From the NCBI GenBank assembly GCA_026985775.1, contig JALSPV010000109.1, positions 1-8,109 of the forward strand: a stretch of DNA of 8,109 nt, given 5' to 3'. Shown here in pieces: positions 1 through 6,446 of this stretch (position 1 is the stretch's first letter; every line of letters starts with the position of its first letter). The DNA comes from Candidatus Aenigmatarchaeota archaeon. Its GTDB lineage: Archaea > Aenigmatarchaeota > Aenigmatarchaeia > Aenigmatarchaeales > SZUA-1535. Below the pieces are notes generated by a model. That model was given only the letters and a program-made list of their open reading frames with translations. It ran no database searches and had not been told where the DNA came from. The position numbers and the translations under genes were made by a program.

Positions 1-1
1 T

Positions 2-1264
2 GCGATAGGAAAACTTGTCCCAGAATATATTGCTCGCGGAGAGAAGAAAAAAATACCTGGACTCGTTAAAGCCACTTTAAAAATTACTCTCCCAACAAGT
101 ATAATTTTTTGTGGTTTACTACTCCTTTTTTATCCGGCACTCAGTTCTACTGGTTTGGACTTTCGTGACATTTTAACAATCTGTATAGGAATTGTCGCTA
201 CTCAGTTTTCGGGTGTTTTTAACAGAGTGTGGTATGGTATGCAGAATATGAAAAAAATCTTCGTAAATGGCACAATAAATCAGGTTTTTAAGCTTTCTTT
301 AAGCGCTTTTCTCATTTTTCTCGGTCTCGGTTATTATGGTCCTATTTTTGCTCTCTCCTTAATGTTTGTTCTCTCTTCATTCCTCTACTTTTCTCCCGGC
401 TTTATAAAAAACGGTGAAAAAATACCCATACGCGAAGTATTTCAAAAATTCGCTTTACCAGCTTTTTTGGCAACAGCATGCTGGCTTGTTTTTAACAACA
501 CGAGATATATAATACTGAGTTTACTTTCTTCCGAAACACAAACAGGATATTTTTCACTTGCATTTAACCTTGCAAGCCTTATAACTTCACTTGGAATAAT
601 TGTTTCAAGTTCTGTATTTCCAATTGTTTCTGAGCTCGAAACAAAAGGCGAGAAAGAAAAAGAAGGTAGACTTTTGTTATTTGCTGTAAGGTATTGCTTG
701 CTAGTCTCGCTTCCGTTCGTGGCTTTTCTTTTGGTTTTTGGAAATGCTGCTATAAACATATTTTTCAGAAAAGAGTATCTGCCTGCTTCAAGTCTTTTTA
801 TATTTTTATTACCTGCTTCTGTTATTTTTGCTGTTTCGAGAATCATATTAGGAAATGTTTATGCTATGGGTAAAGCAAAGCTCTATACGATTTTGAGTTT
901 TTTCATAATGCTTTTTTCTCTTGGGACGGGCATCGCTTTAACAATGCTTTACGAAGCAAAAGGCATGGCTATATCTTTTTTACTTTCTTCTATTTTCTCT
1001 TTTTTGTGCTCCTTAGCTGTGTTTATAAAAAGATTCTCATTCAAATCCGCTTATCTGAGCGACGCCATAAAAATGCTTTTCTCTTCTTTTTTACTTTTTG
1101 TTATTTGGGAAGTAGTAGATTACCTTCCTTTCGACTTTTTTACAAAGCTTTTCTTCGCAGTTATGGGCTTTCCCCTATATTTCTTCTTTCTTAAAATCAG
1201 CAAATTTTTCAAAAAAGAAGACTACAAAATCTTCGAAATTTTTATGAGAAAAATTAAGTTTTAA
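2..1264 (+). CDS. Polysaccharide/oligosaccharide flippase (Wzx-like, MOP superfamily), 5' partial
   Basis: Integral membrane protein likely to flip lipid-linked glycans across the cytoplasmic membrane. The reading frame is open from base 2, so the gene begins outside the window; 420 residues are visible. They contain about 11-12 hydrophobic segments (roughly visible residues 30-46, 56-71, 96-130, 150-164, 170-197, 213-236, 265-285, 296-314, 320-341, 359-397) and end in a basic Lys/Phe-rich tail. The first visible residues, AIGKLVPEYIARGEKKK, match the amphipathic loop that follows the first helices in this family, and TGYFSLAFNLASLI (about 171-184) resembles the conserved 'YsvA' helix. Family members usually have 12-14 helices, so perhaps 60-80 residues are missing. 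A TTG at 155 could be mistaken for the start, but it lies inside continuous homologous-looking sequence. The ROK kinase gene follows after 23 nt. The transported glycan cannot be read from the sequence. Confidence 0.85.
   Translation, partial: AIGKLVPEYIARGEKKKIPGLVKATLKITLPTSIIFCGLLLLFYPALSSTGLDFRDILTICIGIVATQFSGVFNRVWYGMQNMKKIFVNGTINQVFKLSLSAFLIFLGLGYYGPIFALSLMFVLSSFLYFSPGFIKNGEKIPIREVFQKFALPAFLATACWLVFNNTRYIILSLLSSETQTGYFSLAFNLASLITSLGIIVSSSVFPIVSELETKGEKEKEGRLLLFAVRYCLLVSLPFVAFLLVFGNAAINIFFRKEYLPASSLFIFLLPASVIFAVSRIILGNVYAMGKAKLYTILSFFIMLFSLGTGIALTMLYEAKGMAISFLLSSIFSFLCSLAVFIKRFSFKSAYLSDAIKMLFSSFLLFVIWEVVDYLPFDFFTKLFFAVMGFPLYFFFLKISKFFKKEDYKIFEIFMRKIKF
1233..1248 (+). promoter_or_regulatory. 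Possible BRE/TATA promoter for the ROK kinase gene
   Basis: TCGAAATTTTTAT (1233-1245) resembles an archaeal BRE (CGAAA) followed by a TATA box. It is identical over 13 nt to the promoter candidate of the HAD-PfkB operon (minus strand, 4168-4156). Transcription would start near 1268-1270, about 18-20 nt before the ROK ATG. It lies within the coding end of the flippase gene, so the match could be chance; co-transcription with the flippase is the alternative. Confidence 0.3.
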
Positions 1265-1287
1265 ATTTCTTATTTCTAAAAAATATT

Positions 1288-2187
1288 ATGATAGCTCTGG
1301 ATATTGGTGGAACAAAAACCTCTTTATTCTTTTCTAAAAAAGAAAATCTTTCTGCCTTTGAAGAAAGGTATTCTTCTTTCATAACCGAAATAAATAAAAA
1401 ACAGAAGTTTTGTGTTATTCCAACAAAGATTTTTCAAGAACCCGAAGAAAAATTCACCAAATTTTTCTCATACCTTAAATCATTGGATAATGAGATAATT
1501 TCAACGTTTCCTGGAATAGTTAAAATCGAAAAAGAAGCTGGAAAATGGAGATTCAGAATATTTTCAAGAAGATTTCCGTTTTTAATAGGGAAATGTATCG
1601 ATTTAAATTTTGCTGTCAACGATCTTTACGCTTTTGCTTATTACCACGCACGAAAGTTTTTCAAAGAACCTCATAACAGAGATAAAACAATTCTTACGAT
1701 TCAGATAGGCACCGGTGTAAATGCAATGCATATGAATTATTATGATTACAAACAGCTTTTGTTCCTCCGAAAAATATTTGAAGCAGGACACGTAACCATG
1801 AGACAAAGTGCTGAGCAATGCTATTGCGGGAGAAAGGGATGTGCAGAGCTTTACATTTCTGGAAAGTTTCTTGAAAGGCTCGGAAACGGAGATCCCACAG
1901 CCGTTTTTAAAGATGAGGCTCTTAAGCGTGAATACTATACAAATCTTTCGCTTTACGTAAGCTCTTTGGTAATACTCTTTTCTCCAGATAAGATAGTATT
2001 CGGTGGGAATGTTGCAAAGAGTTTAGACACAGCACTTCTCCATAGATTAATAGAAGAAACCTTCCCGCACTTCAAGATACATCTCAATATAGAATACGAA
2101 AAAGATTACTCAAGACTTTCTATTTTACGCGGAATAGTAGCACTTTATGAGAAATTTAAGAAAAAATTTTTAATGATCTTGACTTAA
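1288..2187 (+). CDS. ROK-family sugar kinase
   Basis: Predicted cytoplasmic ATP-dependent sugar kinase of the ROK family, 299 aa, the usual length. The N-terminal phosphate-binding loop is DIGGTKTSLF (residues 5-14). The catalytic Asp is D112 in the ND pair (111-112), followed by a second phosphate loop GTG (141-143). The ROK signature is present: EAGH (165-168) and a zinc-binding CYCGRKGC (178-185) with sugar-contacting E187. SPDKIVFGGN (232-241) matches the conserved C-terminal ATP-site segment. The ATG at 1288 puts the phosphate loop at residue 5, as is typical, so the start is sound, yet no Shine-Dalgarno sequence precedes it, unlike the minus-strand genes. Its 3' end overlaps the convergent PfkB gene by 18 nt. 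Glucokinase, N-acetylhexosamine kinase or fructokinase activity are all possible; the sequence does not decide. A DNA-binding repressor role is unlikely because there is no N-terminal helix-turn-helix. Confidence 0.9.
   Translation: MIALDIGGTKTSLFFSKKENLSAFEERYSSFITEINKKQKFCVIPTKIFQEPEEKFTKFFSYLKSLDNEIISTFPGIVKIEKEAGKWRFRIFSRRFPFLIGKCIDLNFAVNDLYAFAYYHARKFFKEPHNRDKTILTIQIGTGVNAMHMNYYDYKQLLFLRKIFEAGHVTMRQSAEQCYCGRKGCAELYISGKFLERLGNGDPTAVFKDEALKREYYTNLSLYVSSLVILFSPDKIVFGGNVAKSLDTALLHRLIEETFPHFKIHLNIEYEKDYSRLSILRGIVALYEKFKKKFLMILT
2150..2168 (-). terminator. Possible T-rich terminator after the PfkB gene
   Basis: Just past the PfkB stop, the minus strand carries ATTTTTTCTTAAATTTCT inside the 3' end of the opposing ROK gene. 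A six-T run (2166-2161) could end the minus-strand transcript. No comparable T tract follows the ROK stop on the + strand. Confidence 0.3.
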
Positions 2188-3111
2188 AAATTCCTCCACT
2201 TCTTTTCTGGTAGGAAGAGATGTTATTGCTCCCTTCTTCTGGACAGAAATAGCTGCTACGGCAGAAGCAAAACGCAGAAGTTCTGTTTCTTCCATGCCCT
2301 CAAGCAAACCTACACAAATACCTGCAGAGAAAGCATCTCCTGCCCCTGTTGTGTCAACAGCATTAACCCTGAAAGCAGGGTGCTCAAGAATAGAACCGTC
2401 TTTCTCAAGCATAACACACCCTTTAGCACCTCTCGTAATCACGGCCAATCTTAAGGAGGGGGAACTTACCATTACAGATTGAAGCCATGCAATAGCACTC
2501 TTAAGATTTTCTGTATTTGAAAACCATAAAAGCTCTTCTTCCGAAGGTATGAAAACTGTGGATAATCTTAGCAACTCAACAAGCCCATACCTTGCTTCAT
2601 CGGTGAAATAGCCTTTTCTCAAATTTGGATCAAAAGAAATCACGAGCTTGTGTTTCCTTGCATAGGTTATGGCTTTGAGTAGAGCAGGTCTTATCTTTTC
2701 TCTGAAATAAGATAGTGTATGAAAGTGGAACACCCTTGCTTTCCTAAACACATCCTCCTTTACAGCATCTCCCAAATCTTCATCGGCAGTTCCATCAAGA
2801 TAAAGCGAAAAATCAGGCTTCCCTTCTTCATCTAGAGAGACGAAAGCAAGAGGTGTTTTTTTATTACTCCTTACAATGAAATCTGTTATAACACCGTTGC
2901 TTTTGAGTATGTTCAGCAGAAATTCGCCAAAACCGTCTTTACTTATTCCTGTAATCAGAGCTGCACTTTTTCCCAACCTACTCACTGCGATTGCAAAGTT
3001 TGCCGGTGCACCTCCAAAACACTTCTCGAATGTAACGGAATCTTTTAGACTTTTGCCCTTCTCGCCTATGAAATCTATGAGAACTTCCCCAAGAGTTACA
3101 ACGTCAACCAT
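2170..3111 (-). CDS. PfkB-family carbohydrate kinase, fructokinase-like
   Basis: Cytoplasmic sugar kinase of the ribokinase/PfkB family, 313 aa from the chosen start. Seen in order: substrate-site D13, glycine-rich GGAPANFA (33-40), FDPNLRKGYF (160-169), ITRGAKG (215-221), and the PfkB signature DTTGAGDAF (243-251) with the anion hole GAGD and catalytic base D249. The tail GAITSLPTRKEVEEFL (294-309) resembles fructokinases of the ScrK type, so fructose is the favoured substrate; 2-keto-3-deoxygluconate or another sugar remains possible. GTG at 3120 and TTG at 3117 are in frame, but the ATG at 3111 is preferred: GGGTG (3118-3122) lies 6 nt before it, the same spacing as at neighbouring genes. 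It follows the HAD phosphatase gene by 17 nt and is probably the second gene of that operon. The 3' end overlaps the opposing ROK gene. Confidence 0.92.
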   Translation of the reverse strand: MVDVVTLGEVLIDFIGEKGKSLKDSVTFEKCFGGAPANFAIAVSRLGKSAALITGISKDGFGEFLLNILKSNGVITDFIVRSNKKTPLAFVSLDEEGKPDFSLYLDGTADEDLGDAVKEDVFRKARVFHFHTLSYFREKIRPALLKAITYARKHKLVISFDPNLRKGYFTDEARYGLVELLRLSTVFIPSEEELLWFSNTENLKSAIAWLQSVMVSSPSLRLAVITRGAKGCVMLEKDGSILEHPAFRVNAVDTTGAGDAFSAGICVGLLEGMEETELLRFASAVAAISVQKKGAITSLPTRKEVEEFLSQDH

Positions 3112-3117
3112 AAGCAA

Positions 3118-3125
3118 CACCCTTT
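3118..3125 (-). promoter_or_regulatory. Shine-Dalgarno site deciding the PfkB start
   Basis: AAAGGGTG lies 6 nt upstream of the ATG at 3111, between the HAD stop and the PfkB start. It covers the in-frame GTG at 3120, which argues against that codon as the start. Confidence 0.7.
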
Positions 3126-3128
3126 CTG

Positions 3129-4067
3129 TTAGTATTTCTTCACAAGCCGATATATTTCTTCATCGATTTTTCGGGGTTTTAGCTTCCCGAGACGTATGTA
3201 GGATGGTGTGTCTTCTATCTCAGCTTCAATCAACGCCTCTCTGTAAGCGCGCTCTGGATTATTGCGAGAATTTACAATTGCTGAGAGAGCCAATGCTACT
3301 TTGTAAGCTGTGAGAAAATTGTCTTCATTACTGACAACCAGAGTTACGTATTCCTCTGCTTTCTTTCCAACCGAAACAGGTATGCCGCGCTGATTATAGG
3401 TTTCGATCAGCATTTCGTAATCTCCAGCAGAATCACCAAATGAAAGAAGAATGGAATTTCCTTTCCCATCGTCTCCATTCAGAACTCTTCTTACTTCATA
3501 CTTTTTATTGTGTCTACCCATTGGATGTATAACATAAGTTCCTGTTTTTTCATCTTTTTTTATTCTTGTTCCCTTCACTTCAAGATAAATTTCACTTTCT
3601 ATCTTTTCGTAGGGTTTACGGACACAATCTTCCACTCCAGCCGAACAAATATGCACACTTTCTACATTTTCTGGCGGGTTGGTAAGCATTTCCATAGCAT
3701 ATTGTTTAAGGACATCCTCAGGAACAGAAGGAATTTCTTCATTTAATTTATCCAGAAGCGAATAGTCCTCTGCAAGTTTACACTCCATCAAAGACATGAG
3801 ACCAAGTTCTACCCCATAGTGTATTTCAGGATTATAATAGCTTAGATCTCCGTTTTCTTTTAGCACTTTCTCCAGCATTTGGTTTGGAATACTTGGGTTT
3901 TCCCGTAGCTCGGAAACCGCCTGCACAAAAAGTCTTTGATAGGAGTCATCTTCAAGACCGAGATACTCGTAAACGAGGGGAAATATATGTGCAAGATAAT
4001 TCTTACCTATATCAAAAGGACTAAATGTACCGTCATGGTCAGCCTTAATTTTCAGCTGCTTATTCAT
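3129..4067 (-). CDS. HAD-superfamily hydrolase, probable phosphatase
   Basis: Predicted cytoplasmic phosphomonoesterase, 312 aa. HAD motif I is DHDGT (10-14), with nucleophile D10 and acid/base D12. Motif II is probably the serine of VHICSAG (S142). Motif IV is GDSAGD (211-216), with Mg2+ ligands D212 and D216. A Lys near 188-189 or 225-226 could serve as motif III. The roughly 125 residues between motifs I and II are charged and look helical, as expected for a C1 cap, which places it nearer the phosphoserine phosphatase/beta-phosphoglucomutase branch than the sugar phosphatases with C2 caps. About 95 residues follow motif IV, more than a minimal HAD needs. The ATG at 4067 has AGGTGA (4074-4079) upstream. 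It is the first gene of the operon with the PfkB kinase. I do not recognise the subfamily; the substrate is unknown, and the pairing suggests a sugar phosphate. Confidence 0.8.
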   Translation of the reverse strand: MNKQLKIKADHDGTFSPFDIGKNYLAHIFPLVYEYLGLEDDSYQRLFVQAVSELRENPSIPNQMLEKVLKENGDLSYYNPEIHYGVELGLMSLMECKLAEDYSLLDKLNEEIPSVPEDVLKQYAMEMLTNPPENVESVHICSAGVEDCVRKPYEKIESEIYLEVKGTRIKKDEKTGTYVIHPMGRHNKKYEVRRVLNGDDGKGNSILLSFGDSAGDYEMLIETYNQRGIPVSVGKKAEEYVTLVVSNEDNFLTAYKVALALSAIVNSRNNPERAYREALIEAEIEDTPSYIRLGKLKPRKIDEEIYRLVKKY

Positions 4068-4073
4068 GAATTT

Positions 4074-4079
4074 TCACCT
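4074..4079 (-). promoter_or_regulatory. Shine-Dalgarno site of the HAD gene
   Basis: AGGTGA on the minus strand, with GGTG placed 7 nt before the ATG at 4067, confirms this start and that the leader of the operon is not leaderless. Confidence 0.7.
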
Positions 4080-4111
4080 AAAAATTATTGAATTTTTGGA
4101 AATTTTTTGCC

Positions 4112-4128
4112 AAATTTCAGTGAAATTT
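4112..4128. repeat. 17-bp perfect palindrome, probable operator
   Basis: AAATTTCAGTGAAATTT has two 8-bp arms around a single central base (4120). Further copies of the GAAATTT half-site lie at 4099-4105, and inverted at 4160-4166, where one overlaps the BRE/TATA element. The palindrome would sit around or just after the predicted transcription start of the HAD-PfkB operon, a usual place for a repressor site. The region is very AT-rich, which raises the chance of coincidental symmetry. Confidence 0.45.
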
Positions 4129-4152
4129 ATTGCTAATATTGAACCAAAAAAA

Positions 4153-4168
4153 CATATAAAAATTTCGA
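4153..4168 (-). promoter_or_regulatory. BRE/TATA promoter of the HAD-PfkB operon
   Basis: On the minus strand TCGAAATTTTTATATG gives a BRE-like CGAAA followed directly by the TATA-like TTTTTATAT. Start of transcription about 25 nt downstream would fall near 4131, leaving a leader of about 60 nt with its Shine-Dalgarno site at 4074-4079. It lies in the only sizeable intergenic gap (159 nt). Confidence 0.55.
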
Positions 4169-4200
4169 TAATTAGAGAAAAATATCAAACAAAGAAAATT

Positions 4201-4226
4201 AAAAACCGCAAAGAAAAAAAGAAGAA
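4201..4226 (-). terminator. T-rich archaeal terminator after ppaC
   Basis: Directly after the ppaC stop the minus strand reads a run of T-rich sequence (TTCTTCTTTTTTTCTTT, then GCGG and TTTTT). Archaeal RNA polymerase terminates at such T tracts without needing a hairpin. No strong stem was seen. Confidence 0.5.
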
Positions 4227-5126
4227 TCAGGCAAAAAACCTTTGAAGTACTGGAACTACCTGCTTTTTTCTTGAAAGCACACCTTCAAGATAAATACATC
4301 TCTCTTCTTCCATCTTTTTTTCAAAGGCCTTTGCTATTTCTTCTGGGTTTTCACCTGCAATTAAAAGCTTTGTTGCTTCCTCAAGAATGTTTGTTACCAT
4401 AAGCAACACATAGTCAAGGTTATTTTCCTTTTTTATTTCTTCCATTGCAGCGAGATATTCGCTTTTCTTGTTCATTACACTCTCATAATCCATGAGCTCA
4501 AGCTGTGCTATTCCAAATCTTTTACGTCCAGCCTCTATTATTTTGAAATCTCTAAGAACATTCTCTTTTGGGTCCTCACTTAACACACACGCCTTTGATT
4601 TAAGTTCCTTTCCAAATGCTTCTATATCTTCAATACCAGCTATTTTCGCTAGCTTCTTTGCGATTTCTTTATCGAGCTCTGTAGTTGTTGGAGAACGAAA
4701 TATCACTGTGTCAGAAAGTATTCCACAAAGGAGCAGGCCTGCCTCTTCTTTGGTTAGTTCGTTGAGAAACATCTCTGCTATTATTGTTGAAGTAGATCCA
4801 ACAGGCTTTATTGTTACTTTTATTGGTGCCGGTGTCTCCAAATTTCCGCAGAGGCGGTGATGGTCTATTATTTCCACTATCTCACCATTTATGGGAATAA
4901 GCTCTTCTTTGTTGTTTGTATCCACTATTACTACTTTTTCATCTTTCTCTATTCTTTCTTTTAATACAGGTTCCTCCACAGAAAACTTTTTGAGCGCAAA
5001 CTTTGTTTCTTGGTTAATCTCACCTGCTCTTGCTGGTGTAGCGTTTATTTTTTTCGCATAAACTATTGCCGAAATTATTGAATCTGTATCCGGATTTTTA
5101 TGACCTATAACCCATGTTTTGTTCAT
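4227..5126 (-). CDS. ppaC: Manganese-dependent inorganic pyrophosphatase, family II (DHH)
   Basis: Cytoplasmic enzyme hydrolysing pyrophosphate to two phosphates. With the chosen start it is 299 aa and begins MNKTWVIGHKNPDTDS. The metal ligands are H9, D13 and D15 (GHKNPDTDS), D69 (VIVDTN), the DHH motif D88-H89-H90, and D139 (GILSDT). The C-terminal DHHA2 domain ends with the family's SRKKQ (285-289), whose Arg/Lys bind substrate. No CBS regulatory insert is present. The longest open frame starts at 5156, with another ATG at 5132, but GAGGTG (5133-5138) sits exactly 6 nt before the ATG at 5126, and that start puts GHKNPDTDS near the N-terminus as in relatives. The gene begins 10 nt after the stop of a pilin-like gene, so it probably ends that operon, and is followed by a T-rich terminator. 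Function is secure; the link to pilins may be incidental. Confidence 0.96.
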   Translation of the reverse strand: MNKTWVIGHKNPDTDSIISAIVYAKKINATPARAGEINQETKFALKKFSVEEPVLKERIEKDEKVVIVDTNNKEELIPINGEIVEIIDHHRLCGNLETPAPIKVTIKPVGSTSTIIAEMFLNELTKEEAGLLLCGILSDTVIFRSPTTTELDKEIAKKLAKIAGIEDIEAFGKELKSKACVLSEDPKENVLRDFKIIEAGRKRFGIAQLELMDYESVMNKKSEYLAAMEEIKKENNLDYVLLMVTNILEEATKLLIAGENPEEIAKAFEKKMEEERCIYLEGVLSRKKQVVPVLQRFFA

Positions 5127-5132
5127 CTTCAT

Positions 5133-5138
5133 CACCTC
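5133..5138 (-). promoter_or_regulatory. Shine-Dalgarno site of ppaC overlapping the pilin stop codon
   Basis: GAGGTG lies 6 nt before the ATG at 5126. The TGA stop of the upstream pilin-like gene (5139-5137) overlaps its first bases, so a terminating ribosome would be positioned at the next start. The complementarity to a CACCTC-type 16S tail is the longest seen in the window, extending as GAGGTGAT. Confidence 0.75.
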
Positions 5139-5841
5139 ACTGCAGTATTTTGACATTTTTTGCTTCTATGATCAAAAAATCTGCGTAGCTTTTTAAAATA
5201 AAGTATATATCAAAAGAAAGCTTGTTGTGAACAATGTGCACAACCACTTCCCCTTTTGCAAGTTTTTCACCTGTCTGAACAGGCACAACATAACCATTCC
5301 CACTATCTATGTCCGCGAGTTTTATACTCATTTCTGGATAAATGGTTGTGTTTTCTCGCAAAAGCTTAACGCTTTCTATAACTCTGCTTACATTCACGGG
5401 AACATAATAGCTTGTATTTCCGAGCCTTGTGAAGTTTACTTCAAGGTAAGAGTTTCTCATAATTATTTTCCCGTCCTTTTCTTCGACTGTAACATCGTCT
5501 CCACCAGCTATGATGATATTTCCTAACTTTCTTTCAACTCCTGGTGAAACTATGTCTGCTGTGCTCTCAAGTCTGTATTCTATTTTTCCTGTACCGTTAT
5601 AGACAATTAAATTCCCTCTATCAAGGGAAATAGTAACAATTCGCGAGGAATATGTACCTTCGCTCACAACTTCTCTTATAGCCTCATCAAGTTTCCTCAT
5701 CATACTTTTTGCGTTTTCAAAAGCCACTCTATCCTTCATTTTTTCAATTTCTGGGAGAACAAAGCTAAGAGTGATTGTGATTGCGACAAGTACTATCAGA
5801 GTGTAAATTATTCCAGCTATAAGCGGACTCACACCTTTCAT
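5137..5841 (-). CDS. Archaeal type IV pilin-like protein with class III signal peptide
   Basis: Predicted membrane-anchored or filament-forming surface protein, 234 aa. The N-terminus MKGVSPLIAG followed by a hydrophobic stretch (about residues 4-29) is the classic archaeal pilin start; cleavage by a PibD/EppA-type peptidase would fall after G3. A charged helix (about 32-62) leads into a beta-rich ectodomain. Five N-x-S/T sequons are visible (NGT, NFT, NTS, NVS, NTT), all after the membrane helix, and there is no cysteine, unlike the next three proteins upstream. An ATG at 5853 would add MVRR, but the ATG at 5841 overlaps the upstream stop as ATGA and has GGTG (5848-5851) 6 nt before it, so it is preferred. 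The ectodomain is not one I recognise; major versus minor pilin cannot be decided. Confidence 0.8.
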   Translation of the reverse strand: MKGVSPLIAGIIYTLIVLVAITITLSFVLPEIEKMKDRVAFENAKSMMRKLDEAIREVVSEGTYSSRIVTISLDRGNLIVYNGTGKIEYRLESTADIVSPGVERKLGNIIIAGGDDVTVEEKDGKIIMRNSYLEVNFTRLGNTSYYVPVNVSRVIESVKLLRENTTIYPEMSIKLADIDSGNGYVVPVQTGEKLAKGEVVVHIVHNKLSFDIYFILKSYADFLIIEAKNVKILQ

Positions 5842-6446
5842 TCTTCGCACCATTCAAGATCATCCGTTTTCACTATGCTTGATGTCATGTTTTGAATATC
5901 TCTTAAAATGAATATACACCCGCAAAATAAATTTGTTTCTCTTTTATATTTTACACATACTTTTTCTTCACCATTTTCGTAAACCTTTATCTTTACTTCG
6001 CTATTGTTGGAAAATGTGATAATAGGTTTCATTTCTAAATTCTGTGTTTGTACAAGAACACTGTTATTTCCCGAATATATTGCGAGATTTAGAGAATTTC
6101 CCGCGCCATCAAAAACCAAAAACCTGGAAAAATTTGGTTCAAAGCTTCTGTTTTCACAGAAACAAAGCAGTTGCGTAGAGGTAAGTTTTGATTTGTCAAG
6201 TATTTTTGCTACATCGTAAATATCAGCAAATACTTTGCTTGCGTTTTCCTCGCTTTGTAAGTAAGAAAGCACGCAAGAAGCGTAAACTCTTTCGTTTTCT
6301 CCGACCCATACTACAGAATTTATGTCTTCTCCTACAGGTGTATTTGTTTTGGAATTAACTATCATAAGAAAAAGGGGGGTAGAAAGCAATAAGACAATTA
6401 GAGTCCCTACAATAAACCATTCTCCTTTACTCTGCAAGCGAGACAT
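5838..6446 (-). CDS. Pilin-like membrane-anchored surface protein with CxC pairs
   Basis: Unrecognised protein of 202 aa with a pilin-like N-terminus: SKG at 6-8 is followed directly by a hydrophobic helix (about 10-30). A class III cleavage after G8 would leave E9 at +1, which is unusual, so an uncleaved anchor is also possible. The ectodomain has six N-x-S/T sequons (NAS, NRS, NFS, NNS twice, NMT) and seven cysteines: C58, C95, C97, C164, C175, C177 and C200, including CFC and CGC pairs. Outside the cell these probably form disulfides; metal binding is an alternative. The ATG at 6446 has GGGTGA (6453-6458) upstream. Its first 20 nt overlap the end of the preceding gene, and its stop overlaps the next start as ATGA, so the three genes are very likely translated together. 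Confidence 0.72.
   Translation of the reverse strand: MSRLQSKGEWFIVGTLIVLLLSTPLFLMIVNSKTNTPVGEDINSVVWVGENERVYASCVLSYLQSEENASKVFADIYDVAKILDKSKLTSTQLLCFCENRSFEPNFSRFLVFDGAGNSLNLAIYSGNNSVLVQTQNLEMKPIITFSNNSEVKIKVYENGEEKVCVKYKRETNLFCGCIFILRDIQNMTSSIVKTDDLEWCEE

Noticed and set aside
155..157. TTG as the start of the flippase gene
   Set aside because: The frame is open to the left edge and the 51 upstream codons read as typical flippase sequence, so the gene is cut by the window rather than starting here.
442..846. 134-codon open frame opposite the flippase
   Set aside because: It lies wholly within a clear membrane-protein gene on the other strand, has no Shine-Dalgarno site in the local style and shows no recognisable domain.
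2876..3313. 145-codon + strand open frame across the PfkB/HAD junction
   Set aside because: Both genes beneath it have full catalytic motifs. The frame is a shadow with no domain.
4068..4226. Small RNA, tRNA or CRISPR in the intergenic gap
   Set aside because: The gap is AT-rich with no tRNA-like fold and no regular repeats with spacers; the symmetric elements fit an operator better.
4492..4860. 122-codon + strand open frame opposite ppaC
   Set aside because: Serine-rich shadow of the pyrophosphatase reading frame; no start signal or motif.
5227..5526. 99-codon + strand open frame opposite the pilin-like gene
   Set aside because: Shadow frame; the opposite strand has a class III leader, a coupled start and sequons.
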